Positions 1-9,120 of a stretch of DNA of 64,000 nucleotides are shown piece by piece. This DNA comes from Asanoa ferruginea (lineage in GTDB: Bacteria > Actinomycetota > Actinomycetes > Mycobacteriales > Micromonosporaceae). The notes below the pieces were generated by a model that was given only the letters and a program-made list of their open reading frames with translations, was not told the DNA's origin and did no database searches. A program made the position numbers and the translations under genes. Numbering within the stretch: the first letter of the stretch is position 1; each line of letters starts with the position of its first letter. The stretch lies in contig NZ_QUMQ01000001.1 in NCBI RefSeq assembly GCF_003387075.1, positions 5,022,001 through 5,086,000 on the forward strand, in the 5' to 3' direction.

Positions 1-65
1 GCCGTCTGCGTGGCCTCGGCGACCAGCAGCGCAAGGCGCTCCTTGGAGAGTTCGCCGGCAGCTGA
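1..65 (+). CDS. mihF: Integration host factor, actinobacterial type, C-terminal end only
   Basis: Only the last 20 codons lie in the window, read from base 3 to the TGA at 63-65. The peptide RLRGLGDQQRKALLGEFAGS matches the conserved C-terminus of actinobacterial IHF, a small basic DNA-binding nucleoid protein. In actinobacteria mihF directly precedes gmk and rpoZ, which is the order seen here. The short visible length limits certainty, but wording and context agree. Confidence 0.8.
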   Translation, partial: RLRGLGDQQRKALLGEFAGS

Positions 66-90
66 CCCGTCCCGCGGGTAGAACGAAGTA

Positions 91-618
91 GTGACCATGC
101 ATGACGAGGCGCGCCCGGCGGCTCGGCTCACGGTCCTGACCGGTCCCTCCGAGGCCGGTCGGGCAGCCGTGGTCCGGCTGGTCCGGGCGCGTTCGCCGTG
201 GGTGCGGATGCCCGTCCTGGTCACCACCCGGCGCCGGCGCGACCACGAGGTCGACGGCGTGCACTACACGTTCGTCGACGAGGCCGCGTTCGACCGCATG
301 GTCGCCGAGCAGGGCCTGATCGAGTCGGCGGCGATCCGCCACCACCGCTACGGCACCCCCCGCCGCCCGGTGGAGGCCTGGCTCGCCGCCGGCGAGCCGG
401 TGCTGGTGTCCATCGACCCCCGCGGGGCTCTGCTCGTCAGCGAGGCGCTGCCGGACACCCGCGTGGTGCTGCTGCTGGCCCCCGGCGACGGGGTGACGGG
501 CGGCGACGGCGTCGCCGCGGCGATCATCAACCATGCCGCCGGGCGTGCTGCCGATGAGCTGGTAGGATTACTCGGTTCGTCATTCCTGACCCCGGCACGA
601 CCGCCGCGCGGCGGTTGA
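91..618 (+). CDS. gmk: Guanylate kinase-like protein, degenerate and probably inactive
   Basis: It sits in the gmk position between mihF and rpoZ. Guanylate kinase transfers phosphate from ATP to GMP. GMP-binding parts remain: TTRRRRDHEVDGVHYTF (residues 45-61), an RYGTP motif and an IDPRGA motif. The P-loop, normally GPSGVGKS/T, reads GPSEAGRAA (residues 18-26), so the phosphate-binding Lys is Arg and the next Ser/Thr is Ala. The LID segment with its conserved arginines is missing: the chain goes from VVLLLAPGDG straight to an AAADEL-like C-terminal helix, giving 175 aa instead of about 190-205. The frame is open throughout. The start may be GTG 91 or ATG 97. Because Gmk is essential, an intact copy should exist elsewhere; that is inference. 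Confidence 0.7.
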   Translation: MTMHDEARPAARLTVLTGPSEAGRAAVVRLVRARSPWVRMPVLVTTRRRRDHEVDGVHYTFVDEAAFDRMVAEQGLIESAAIRHHRYGTPRRPVEAWLAAGEPVLVSIDPRGALLVSEALPDTRVVLLLAPGDGVTGGDGVAAAIINHAAGRAADELVGLLGSSFLTPARPPRGG

Positions 619-639
619 GAACTTTGAGGTTTGTTTTCC

Positions 640-906
640 GTGGGATCCATCGCCACCAACCCTGAAGGCATCACCAACCCGCCGATCGACGAGCTGCTCG
701 AGAAGACCACGTCGAAATACGCGTTGGTCATCTTCGCGGCCAAGCGCGCCCGCCAGGTCAACGCCTACTACAGCCAGCTCGGCGAGGGCCTGCTCGAATA
801 CGTCGGCCCGCTGGTGGAGACCACGCCGCAGGAGAAGCCCCTCTCCATCGCGATGCGGGAGATCAACGCCGGCCTGCTGACGGCCGAGCCGACCGACAAC
901 CCCTAG
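640..906 (+). CDS. rpoZ: DNA-directed RNA polymerase omega subunit
   Basis: This 88-aa protein is the omega subunit, which helps beta-prime fold and assemble into RNA polymerase. The core [20 protein letters not shown] and the [11 protein letters not shown] region are typical of actinobacterial omega. The GTG at 640 is chosen because the family N-terminus begins MGSIA; an upstream in-frame TTG at 631 would add three residues that do not resemble the family. It lies 21 bases after the guanylate kinase-like gene and 3 bases before coaBC, so the three are probably co-transcribed. Confidence 0.93.
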   Translation: MGSIATNPEGITNPPIDELLEKTTSKYALVIFAAKRARQVNAYYSQLGEGLLEYVGPLVETTPQEKPLSIAMREINAGLLTAEPTDNP

Positions 907-909
907 GTC

Positions 910-2127
910 ATGACCGCCCGGGTCGTGCTCGGCGTCGGTGGCGGCATCGCCGCCTACAAGGCCGCTGAGCTGCTCCGCCTGTTCACCGAGTCGGGGCACC
1001 GGGTCCGGGTGATCCCCACCGCGTCCGCGCTGCACTTCGTCGGCGCGCCGACCTGGGCCGCGCTGTCCAGGGAACCGGTCGCCGACGACGTGTGGGCCGA
1101 CGCCCACGAGGTGCCACACGTGCGCCTCGGCAAAGAGGCCGATCTGGTGGTGGTGGCTCCGGCCACCGCCGACCTGATCGCCAAGGCGGCCCACGGCCTC
1201 GCCGACGACCTGCTCACCAACACGCTGCTGACCGCGCGCTGCCCGGTCGTGCTGGCGCCGGCGATGCACACCGAGATGTGGGAGCACCCGGCGACGCAGG
1301 CCAACGTCGCGCTGCTGCGCTCCCGCGGCGTCCTGGTCATCGAGCCCGCCAGCGGCCGGCTGACCGGCGCCGACACCGGCAAGGGCCGGCTGCCCGACCC
1401 GGCCGAGATCTTCGCCTTCGCCCGCCGGGTGCTGGCCCGTGGCGGCGCCGCTCCGCAGGACCTCGCCGGCCGCCACGTGGTGGTCACCGCCGGCGGCACC
1501 CGCGAGCCGCTCGACCCGGTGCGCTTCCTGGGCAACCGGTCCTCCGGCAAGCAGGGCTACGCGTTCGCCCGCACCGCCGCCGCGCGCGGCGCCCGGGTCA
1601 CCCTGGTCAGCGCCAACCCGACCCTTCCGCCGCCGGCCGGCGTCGACCTGGTCGTCGTCGGCACCACCGAAGAGCTGCGCAAGGCGACCGTCGAGGCGGC
1701 CGCCGACGCCGACGCCGTGGTGATGGCCGCCGCGCCCGCCGATTTCCGCCCGGCGGTCTACGCTTCGGAAAAGATCAAAAAGGTTCCGGGCGAGGGCCCC
1801 GCGCCGATCGCGCTGGCGCTCAACCCCGACATCGCCGCCGAGCTGGGCGAGCGCAAGCCCGCCGGCCAGGTGCTGGTGGTCTTCGCAGCCGAGACCGTCT
1901 CGACCGAGGCGGCGCTGGCCAACGCGCGGCAAAAACTTGTTGTTAAGAAAGCCGACCTGATCGTCGTCAACCAGGTCGGCACCGATAAAGTCTTCGGGTC
2001 CGACGCCAACACCGCGACGGTGCTGGGCGCCGACGGCTCGGAGACGGTTTTTCCGCCGCAACCTAAGGAAGACCTGGCCGACGCCGTCTGGGATCTGGTA
2101 ACAACACGCTTGACGAGTACGTCTTAA
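910..2127 (+). CDS. coaBC: Bifunctional phosphopantothenoylcysteine decarboxylase / phosphopantothenate-cysteine ligase
   Basis: CoaBC makes 4-phosphopantetheine from phosphopantothenate and cysteine in coenzyme A synthesis. The N-terminal flavoprotein half (about residues 1-180) has GVGGGIAAYKAAEL and the substrate-clamp motif PAMHTEMW near residue 117. The CoaB half (about 190-400) has VVVTAGGTREPLDPVRF, NRSSGKQG and the KIKK loop near residue 289. Its 405 aa is the normal length for the fused enzyme. ATG 910 follows the rpoZ stop by three bases. There are no disrupted motifs. Confidence 0.95.
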   Translation: MTARVVLGVGGGIAAYKAAELLRLFTESGHRVRVIPTASALHFVGAPTWAALSREPVADDVWADAHEVPHVRLGKEADLVVVAPATADLIAKAAHGLADDLLTNTLLTARCPVVLAPAMHTEMWEHPATQANVALLRSRGVLVIEPASGRLTGADTGKGRLPDPAEIFAFARRVLARGGAAPQDLAGRHVVVTAGGTREPLDPVRFLGNRSSGKQGYAFARTAAARGARVTLVSANPTLPPPAGVDLVVVGTTEELRKATVEAAADADAVVMAAAPADFRPAVYASEKIKKVPGEGPAPIALALNPDIAAELGERKPAGQVLVVFAAETVSTEAALANARQKLVVKKADLIVVNQVGTDKVFGSDANTATVLGADGSETVFPPQPKEDLADAVWDLVTTRLTSTS

Positions 2128-2199
2128 CCAGGGTGCCGCCGCAGGAGGCTGTCGGCGTGGCGCACTTTGGGGCCGGACCCGAGTTTTGTGAGGAGCACC

Positions 2200-3396
<1,197 letters not shown>

Positions 3397-3411
3397 GCCG
3401 TTCCTAACTCA

Positions 3412-3450
3412 CGAAAGCGGGCCCACCACACGGTGGGCCCGCTTTCGCGT
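3412..3450 (+). terminator. Rho-independent-type terminator after metK
   Basis: A perfect 16-bp stem runs from CGAAAGCGGGCCCACC (3412-3427) to GGTGGGCCCGCTTTCG (3432-3447) with an ACAC loop, followed by CGTTTGT. It starts 15 bases after the metK stop and marks the end of the mihF-metK transcription block. The short T-tract is usual for GC-rich actinobacteria. Confidence 0.85.
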
Positions 3451-3484
3451 TTGTCGGTTCCACCACGCCGGGTACTCGGAGGGC

Positions 3485-3745
3485 ATGCGCCGGACACGGG
3501 TGGTCATCCTTGCGCTCGGGCTCGTCGCGCTGCTCGCCCTCCTGGCCGGGTCGATCGCCTGGATCGTCGCCGGCGCGACCGGCGTGCTCAACAGCGGCGT
3601 CGGCGCCTACATCGCGACCGGTGGGCTCTCGGTCCTGTCGGGCTACCTGCTCGTCTCTCTCGTCGGCCACCTGCGTGCCGGCCGCCGGCTGTCGCGCCGA
3701 GTCGCGCGGATCAGGCTGCGCGGGAGCGACGCTGGCGTCGAGTGA
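3485..3745 (+). CDS. Small two-helix membrane protein, unknown function
   Basis: This 86-aa protein is not recognised. It has two hydrophobic segments, about residues 6-30 (VILALGLVALLALLAGSIAW) and 41-62, then an Arg-rich tail, suggesting an inner-membrane hairpin with cytoplasmic basic end. A GGAGGG sequence lies just before ATG 3485, but with very short spacing. The next small membrane gene overlaps its stop by GTGA, which supports it as a real translated unit. Confidence 0.55.
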   Translation: MRRTRVVILALGLVALLALLAGSIAWIVAGATGVLNSGVGAYIATGGLSVLSGYLLVSLVGHLRAGRRLSRRVARIRLRGSDAGVE

Positions 3746-3924
3746 ATGTCGCCAGCCTGGTGTTGCTGTCTGCCGGAGCGCTCGCGGACCTCGGTGACCC
3801 GCTGTGGAGCGGCGACCTGGAGTCCTGGCGTGCCGGGCAGGGCACGTCGTGCGCGGTCGCGGCCGTGCTGCTGGCGTTCGCCCTGCTCCGCCCTGCGCAT
3901 GCGGATTCCGATGGTGCGACGTGA
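3742..3924 (+). CDS. Small membrane protein, unknown function
   Basis: A 60-aa product starting at GTG 3742, which overlaps the previous stop (GTGA, 3742-3745), a pattern of translational coupling. It has one short hydrophobic N-terminal stretch (VASLVLLSAGALADLG), a polar middle (DPLWSGDLESW), and a second hydrophobic segment (SCAVAAVLLAFALLRP). No family is recognised. It is probably expressed with its two small neighbours. Confidence 0.4.
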   Translation: MNVASLVLLSAGALADLGDPLWSGDLESWRAGQGTSCAVAAVLLAFALLRPAHADSDGAT

Positions 3925-3935
3925 GGGGGCCTGAC

Positions 3936-4121
3936 GTGCGACAGATTCTGCTTCTCGCGTCCTCCTTGGCCGTCGGGTGGCTCGTCGCCGCGCTGGTGCT
4001 CAGCCTGATCACCGACGACTCCTACGGCGAGGCGCTCGCCGCGATGCTCCCGGTCGTGGTCGTCATGGCCGCCCTGCAGGTGTTCGTCAACCGGCGTGGC
4101 CGCGAGGGCGGCAAGCGGTAG
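3936..4121 (+). CDS. Small two-helix membrane protein, unknown function
   Basis: A 61-aa product from GTG 3936, 11 bases after the previous stop. Two hydrophobic segments (QILLLASSLAVGWLVAALVL and about residues 37-52) surround a short acidic loop SLITDDSYGE, and the tail is basic (NRRGREGGKR). It resembles the many small actinobacterial membrane proteins of unknown role. The 116 bases after it hold no convincing gene or terminator. Confidence 0.45.
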   Translation: MRQILLLASSLAVGWLVAALVLSLITDDSYGEALAAMLPVVVVMAALQVFVNRRGREGGKR

Positions 4122-4237
4122 GCTCCGTCGGCCAGCAGGCGACGAGTCGGGCGAGGTGAGGTTATGCGCGTGCACAGCCTCTTTCCGCATGCCCTGAAAC
4201 GACTCTGACTCAACGCTTGCGAAGGACATCCACGAAA

Positions 4238-5164
4238 ATGCAGCTGTTGGTTCTGGGCGGCACCCGGTTCGTCGGTCGTGCCGTCGTCGACGAGGCGCTC
4301 GCCCTGGGCGCCGAGGTAACGCTGTTCAACCGGGGCCGGACCGCCCCGGATCTTTACCCGCATCTGGAGACCGTGGTGGGCGACCGCACGGCCGACCTGT
4401 CGGCCCTCGCCGGCCGCCGCTTCGACCTGGTCGTCGATTGTGCCGGCTACTACCCGGAGGTCGTCGCGCTGTCGGCGTCGGCGCTGCGGGAATCGGTCGA
4501 CCGCTACGTCTTCGTCTCGTCGGTCTCGGTCTACGCCGACCAGAGCGTCCCGCCGGTGGAGGGCGCCGCGCTGCTCGACGACGATTCCTACGGCGGGCGC
4601 AAGGCCGCCTGTGAGCGGGTCGTGCTCGAGCACTACGGCGACCGCGCGCTGGTTGCCCGGCCTGGCCTGATCGTCGGGCCGCACGACCAGACCGAGCGGT
4701 TCTCCTACTGGCCACGGCGGTTCACCCGCGGCGGGCCGATCCTGGCCCCGGGCGACCCGAGCGATCCGGTCCAGTGGGTCGACGTGCGCGACCTGGCCAC
4801 GTTCCTGGTCGGCAGCACGGCCGCCGGCGTGTTCAACGCCGTCGGGCCGACGGTGCCGATGGCCGACCTGCTCGACGCGTGCCGCGCGGCGACCGGTTCG
4901 GACCAGGAGGTGATCTGGGTGTCCACGGCGGAGTTGCGCGCCGCCGGCGTCGACCCGTGGATGGGCGTACCCCTCTGGATCGCCGATCCGGCCTGGAGTG
5001 CGGCCAACCTGGTGGACGGCAGCTGGGCCCGCGCGGCTGGCCTGGCGAGCCGCTCGGTCGCCGAGACGGTCGCCGATGTCCTCGCGTGGGACCTCGGCCG
5101 GGGCGGCCCGGTCGAGGAACCGCTGTCGCCGGAAGACGAGAACCGGCTGCTCGCCGCGCACTGA
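4238..5164 (+). CDS. NAD(P)-binding epimerase/reductase-like protein (extended SDR)
   Basis: This 308-aa Rossmann-fold protein begins MQLLVLGGTRFVGRAVVDEA with a GGTRFVG nucleotide-binding loop, as in NAD-dependent epimerase/dehydratase-type proteins such as the isoflavone-reductase-like and CSP41-like groups. SSVSVYAD is the strand bearing the catalytic Ser. The usual YxxxK is replaced by YGGRKAACE, which still has Y and K spaced four apart. ATG 4238 is chosen over an in-frame TTG at 4217 because the Rossmann fold begins there and AAGGA lies upstream. Substrate cannot be told. It appears to be a single gene ending in a GC-rich hairpin. Confidence 0.8.
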   Translation: MQLLVLGGTRFVGRAVVDEALALGAEVTLFNRGRTAPDLYPHLETVVGDRTADLSALAGRRFDLVVDCAGYYPEVVALSASALRESVDRYVFVSSVSVYADQSVPPVEGAALLDDDSYGGRKAACERVVLEHYGDRALVARPGLIVGPHDQTERFSYWPRRFTRGGPILAPGDPSDPVQWVDVRDLATFLVGSTAAGVFNAVGPTVPMADLLDACRAATGSDQEVIWVSTAELRAAGVDPWMGVPLWIADPAWSAANLVDGSWARAAGLASRSVAETVADVLAWDLGRGGPVEEPLSPEDENRLLAAH

Positions 5165-5175
5165 CCGGCAACGGA

Positions 5176-5203
5176 GGGCGGGCCCGTTCGCGCGGGCCCG
5201 CCC
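5176..5203 (+). terminator. GC-rich hairpin after the epimerase-like gene
   Basis: GGGCGGGCCCG (5176-5186) pairs perfectly with CGGGCCCGCCC (5193-5203) around a TTCGCG loop, 11 bases after the stop codon. There is no T-tract, so termination strength is uncertain, but the position is right for the end of this transcript. Confidence 0.6.
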
Positions 5204-5330
5204 GTCGGTGGTGCGGCACCGGGCGGCGAGGCTGTCCGATTCCATCGACGGCGAGGAGTGGGATGGCACGGGCGCGGACGCACCGGCGCTGAGGCGTTTG
5301 CCGGCGCCGCGCCGGCGGGTAACCGATGAA

Positions 5331-5552
5331 ATGCGGACGCCCCGGCCACGGACGATCGTTCGGCTCGCGCTCGGCTGGCTCCTCCTCGGGTGGCCGTTCG
5401 CGTTCCTCATGCGGATGGCCCTCAGTGACGACCCGGCCGGAGCCGCGGTGCTCTGGTCGCTGGTGACGGCGGTGATCGGCTTCGGGCTCACGGTTGTGTC
5501 CGATATGTTCCCCGTCCGACCCGCGCGATCGCGGAAGCGCGAAGACCGTTGA
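5331..5552 (+). CDS. Small two-helix membrane protein, unknown function
   Basis: A 73-aa product starting MRTPRPRTIVRLALGWLLLG. It has a basic N-terminus, two hydrophobic segments (about residues 11-25 and 38-56) separated by MRMALSDDPAG, and a basic tail ending KREDR. No family is recognised. It ends 46 bases before the PriA start at 5599 and may share its transcript. Confidence 0.5.
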   Translation: MRTPRPRTIVRLALGWLLLGWPFAFLMRMALSDDPAGAAVLWSLVTAVIGFGLTVVSDMFPVRPARSRKREDR

Positions 5553-5598
5553 GCCGGCGGCCGGGCGGGTCGCCGGCCCGGCGGAGGAAGATGGTGCG

Positions 5599-7572
5599 GT
5601 GCCGAACCGAAGCACCCGCGTCGAGCGGCAGCCCGCAGCCGAGCTGCCGGTCGCGCGCGTCTGCGTTGACGTGCCGTTGCCGCACCTCGACCGGCTCTTC
5701 GACTATCTGGTGCCGGGCGACCTGGACGAGACCGCCCAGCCCGGCACCAGGGTCAAGGTGCGCTTTGCCGGCCAGCTCGTGGACGGCTGGCTGATCGAGC
5801 GGGCCGCCGAGTCGGCCGTGCCCAAGCTGGCCTACCTGGAGAAGCTCGTTTCGGCCGAGCAGGTGCTGACTCCCGAGGTCGCCGAGCTGGCCCGAGCCAT
5901 CGCCGACCGCTACGCGGGCAGCCTCGCCGACGTGCTCCGGCTCGCCGTGCCACCCCGGCATGCCCGCGCCGAGCAGGCCGCGCCGCCCGCGGAGAGCGAC
6001 GACGCGCCACCGCCGGCGCCGGTGGACACCGGCTGGGCCGACTACCAGGCGGGGGAGGGGTTCCTGCGCGCGCTGGCCGAGGGCAAGAACCCCCGCGCCG
6101 TCTGGTCGGCGCTGCCGGGCGAAGACTGGCCGGCGCGGATCGCCGAGGCCGCGGCCGCCACGCTCGCCGCGGGCAAGGCCGTGGTCGCCGTGGTGCCGGA
6201 CGCCCGCGACCTCGACCGCGTCGACAAGGCGCTGACCGACCAGCTCGGCAAGGACCGCCACGTCACGCTCGCCGCCGGGCTCGGCCCGGCCAAGCGCTAC
6301 CGCGCCTTCCTGGCTGCCAGCCGGGGCCAGGTCAGGGTGGTCGCCGGCACGAGAGCCGCCGCGTTCGCCCCCGTGCACGACATCGGCCTGGTGGTGATCT
6401 GGGACGACGGCGACGACCTGCACGCCGAGCCGCGGGCGCCCTACCCGCACGCCCGTGAGGTGCTGCTCACCCGGGCCCAGCGGGCCGGTGCGGCCGCCCT
6501 GGTCGCCGGGCACGCCCGCACCACCGAAGCGCAACTGCTGCTGGAGACCGGGTGGGCCCGCGAGGTGGTGGGCGACCGGGCGACCACGCGGCGGCGTACC
6601 CCCGTCATCACCCCCACCGGCGACGACCCGCAGCTGGCCCGCGATCCGGGCGCCGCGACCGCGCGGCTGCCCAGCCTGGCCTGGGAAGCCGCCCGGGCGG
6701 CGCTCAAGGCCGACGCGCCGGTGCTGGTCCAGGTGCCGCGCCGGGGCTACCTGCCGTCGGTGTCGTGCGCCACGTGCCGCGCGCCGGCCCGCTGCACCGC
6801 CTGCTCCGGGCCGCTCGCGCTGCGCTCCTCGCACGCCGTGCCGGCCTGCCGCTGGTGCGGGCGGGTGGCCGGTGACCACGTCTGCCCACACTGCGGCGCG
6901 CGCGGCCTGCGGGCCTCGGTCACCGGCGCCCGGCGGACCGCCGAGGAGCTGGGGCGGGCCTTCCCGGAGATCCCGGTCCGCACGTCCGGTCGCGACGAGG
7001 TGCTCACCGAGGTGCCGGCCGCGGCCGCTGTCGTGGTCGCCACGCCCGGTGCCGAGCCGGTCGCCGAGGGCGGCTACGGCGCGGTGCTGCTGCTCGACAC
7101 GTGGGCCCTGCTGACCCGGGCCGACCTGCGCGCCGGCGAGGAGGCGCTGCGCCGCTGGATGACGGCGGCGGCCCTGGCCAGGCCGGGTGCCGGGGGTGGC
7201 CGGGTGGTGGTGGTCGCCGACGGCAGCGTGCCGGTGATCCAGGCGCTGCTGCGCTGGGACCCGGGCTGGTATGCCGCCCGTGAGCTGGGCGAACGTCGCG
7301 AGCTGCGGTTTCCGCCGGCGGCCCGGATGACCAGCCTGACCGGCACCGCGGCGGCGGTGGCCGACCTGCTCGCGGCCGTCGAGCTGCCGCCCGACGCCGA
7401 GGTGCTCGGTCCGGTGCCGGCAGACCAGGATCAGGAGCGTTATCTCGTACGCGCCCCGCGCGGTCGCGCCGCCGACGTGGCCACCGCCCTGCACGCCGCG
7501 GCGGGCATGCGCAGCGCCCGCAAAACCCCCCAACCGGTGCGTATCCAGGTCGACGCGACAGACCTCTTCTAG
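5599..7572 (+). CDS. priA: PriA-like primosomal protein N', helicase core degenerate
   Basis: PriA restarts collapsed replication forks. This 657-aa protein keeps the N-terminal 3'-end-binding domain (VARVCVDVPLPHLDRLFDYL) and the zinc-binding insert with eight Cys near residues 390-435 (CATCRAPARCTACSG ... CRWCGRVAGDHVCPHCGARG). The ATPase motifs are eroded: the expected GVTGSGKTEVY Walker A region reads WSALPGEDWPARIAEA, and the DEEH box reads WDDGDD. Loss of the ATPase motifs is a known feature of actinobacterial PriA, so this is lineage-typical, and helicase activity is doubtful. GTG 5599 is chosen for the GGAGGAAG at 5582-5589; upstream codons look non-coding. It heads the priA-def-fmt-rsmB group. 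Confidence 0.9.
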   Translation: MPNRSTRVERQPAAELPVARVCVDVPLPHLDRLFDYLVPGDLDETAQPGTRVKVRFAGQLVDGWLIERAAESAVPKLAYLEKLVSAEQVLTPEVAELARAIADRYAGSLADVLRLAVPPRHARAEQAAPPAESDDAPPPAPVDTGWADYQAGEGFLRALAEGKNPRAVWSALPGEDWPARIAEAAAATLAAGKAVVAVVPDARDLDRVDKALTDQLGKDRHVTLAAGLGPAKRYRAFLAASRGQVRVVAGTRAAAFAPVHDIGLVVIWDDGDDLHAEPRAPYPHAREVLLTRAQRAGAAALVAGHARTTEAQLLLETGWAREVVGDRATTRRRTPVITPTGDDPQLARDPGAATARLPSLAWEAARAALKADAPVLVQVPRRGYLPSVSCATCRAPARCTACSGPLALRSSHAVPACRWCGRVAGDHVCPHCGARGLRASVTGARRTAEELGRAFPEIPVRTSGRDEVLTEVPAAAAVVVATPGAEPVAEGGYGAVLLLDTWALLTRADLRAGEEALRRWMTAAALARPGAGGGRVVVVADGSVPVIQALLRWDPGWYAARELGERRELRFPPAARMTSLTGTAAAVADLLAAVELPPDAEVLGPVPADQDQERYLVRAPRGRAADVATALHAAAGMRSARKTPQPVRIQVDATDLF

Positions 7573-7579
7573 ACCTCCG

Positions 7580-7585
7580 TAGACT
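7580..7585 (+). promoter_or_regulatory. Possible -10 element upstream of def
   Basis: TAGACT in the short gap between priA and def matches the actinobacterial TANNNT -10 pattern. GCGACA at 7555-7560, 19 bases upstream, is a weak -35 match inside the priA end. It would allow def-fmt-rsmB to be transcribed independently of priA. This is a sequence match only. Confidence 0.35.
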
Positions 7586-7639
7586 TGTCGGGATTGCGCC
7601 CGCGTGCCCCGCGCGAGCGACCCGAACGAGGAGTTCCAC

Positions 7640-8194
7640 GTGACCGTCCAGCCCATCCGCCTGTTCGGCGATCCGGTGCTGCGCACCCCCGCTGACCAGG
7701 TCGTCGACTTCGACGCTGAGCTGCGCAAGCTGGTCGCCGACCTGGTGGAGACCATGCAGGAGCAGTCCGGGGCCGGGCTCGCCGCACCGCAGCTCGGTGT
7801 GGGCCTGCGGGTGTTCGCCTTCGACGTCGACGACGTGCTGGGGCACATCGTCAACCCGCAGCTCAGCTTCCCCGACGAGGAGGAGCAGGACGGTCCCGAG
7901 GGGTGCCTGTCAATTCCCGGGATCTACGTCGACACCAAGCGCCGGATGAACGCGGTCGCCACCGGCTTCAACCAGTGGGGCGACCCGATCAAGCTGGTCG
8001 GCACCGGGCTGATGGCGCGCTGCGTGCAGCACGAGACCGATCACCTCGACGGGGTGCTCTTCCTCGACCGGCTCGACTCCGAGGCCCGCAAAGAGGCGAT
8101 GAAGGAAATCCGGCAGGCCGAGTGGTACGACGCCGGCGCCCCACCCGTCGTCAAGACCAGCCCGCACGCCTTCGGCCTGGGCGGGGCACGCTGA
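7640..8194 (+). CDS. def: Peptide deformylase
   Basis: Def removes the formyl group from the N-terminal Met of new proteins, using a metal ion. The three family motifs are intact in the 184-aa product: GAGLAAPQ (about residues 44-51), EGCLS (about 87) and HETDH (about 130), which supply the Cys and two His metal ligands and the catalytic Glu. GTG 7640 is preceded by GAGGAG at 7629-7634; an in-frame start at 7604 would add twelve polar residues. It overlaps fmt at TGATG, fitting coupled production of the two formyl-Met cycle enzymes. Confidence 0.95.
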   Translation: MTVQPIRLFGDPVLRTPADQVVDFDAELRKLVADLVETMQEQSGAGLAAPQLGVGLRVFAFDVDDVLGHIVNPQLSFPDEEEQDGPEGCLSIPGIYVDTKRRMNAVATGFNQWGDPIKLVGTGLMARCVQHETDHLDGVLFLDRLDSEARKEAMKEIRQAEWYDAGAPPVVKTSPHAFGLGGAR

Positions 8195-9120
8195 TGCGGC
8201 TGGTCTTCGCCGGCACGCCGGCGGTCGCGCTGCCCGCGCTCGACGCGATCGCGGCTTCGTCCCACGAGCTGCTCGCCGTGGTCACCCGGCCCGACGCGCC
8301 CGCCGGTCGCGGCCGCAACCTGGTCCGGTCGCCCGCCGGGGCGTGGGCCGACGAGCACGGCGTCGAGGTGCTGACCCCGGCCAAGCCGCGCGAGCCCGAG
8401 TTCCAGGAGCGGCTGCGCGACCTGGCACCCGACTGCGTGCCGGTGGTCGCCTACGGCGCCCTGGTGCCCCCGGCAGCCCTGGAGATCCCCCGGCACGGCT
8501 GGGTCAACCTGCACTTCTCGCTGTTGCCGGCGTGGCGGGGCGCCGCACCGGTGCAGCACGCGGTGCTGCACGGCGATGAGATCACCGGAGCCAGCGTGTT
8601 CGAGCTCGAGGCGGGCCTGGACACCGGCCCGGTCTACGGCACGCTCACCGACGAGATCCGGCCCACCGACACCTCCGGCGATCTGCTCGACCGGCTGTCC
8701 GCTTCCGGGGCCGGGCTGCTGGTCGCCGTGCTCGACGCGATCGAGGCGGGCACCGCCCGGGCCGAGCCGCAACCACTCGAGGGGGTGAGTCTCGCGCCGA
8801 AGCTGACCGTCGACGACGCGCAGGTGCGCTGGGACGAGCCGTCGTTCGCCGTCGACCGCCGGATCCGGGCCTGCACGCCGGCGCCCGGCGCGTGGACCAC
8901 CTTCCGGGAGGACCGGGTCAAGCTCGGCCCCGTGCGGCCCGTTGCCAACGGCCCCGCGCTCAAGCCCGGCGACCTGCTGGTCGACCGCACCGGAGTGCTG
9001 GTCGGCACGGCCACGACTCCGGTCGCGCTGGGCGAGGTGCGGGCCGCCGGCAAGCGGGCCATGCCCGCCGCCGACTGGGCACGCGGCGTCCGGGTCGAGT
9101 CGAACGAGCGTTTCGCGTGA
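8194..9120 (+). CDS. fmt: Methionyl-tRNA formyltransferase
   Basis: Fmt adds a formyl group from 10-formyltetrahydrofolate to initiator Met-tRNA. The 308-aa protein starts [19 protein letters not shown] and contains the formyl-transfer signature [18 protein letters not shown] around residues 104-121, with the catalytic Asn and His, and [11 protein letters not shown] carrying the catalytic Asp. The C-terminal OB-type tRNA-binding domain follows (about 205-305). ATG 8194 shares a base with the def stop, and rsmB starts inside the fmt stop (GTGA), so def-fmt-rsmB is one tightly coupled unit. Confidence 0.95.
   Translation: MRLVFAGTPAVALPALDAIAASSHELLAVVTRPDAPAGRGRNLVRSPAGAWADEHGVEVLTPAKPREPEFQERLRDLAPDCVPVVAYGALVPPAALEIPRHGWVNLHFSLLPAWRGAAPVQHAVLHGDEITGASVFELEAGLDTGPVYGTLTDEIRPTDTSGDLLDRLSASGAGLLVAVLDAIEAGTARAEPQPLEGVSLAPKLTVDDAQVRWDEPSFAVDRRIRACTPAPGAWTTFREDRVKLGPVRPVANGPALKPGDLLVDRTGVLVGTATTPVALGEVRAAGKRAMPAADWARGVRVESNERFA

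Noticed and set aside
2128-2199. SAM riboswitch ahead of metK
   Set aside because: The 72-base gap is too short and none of the conserved SAM aptamer segments is visible.
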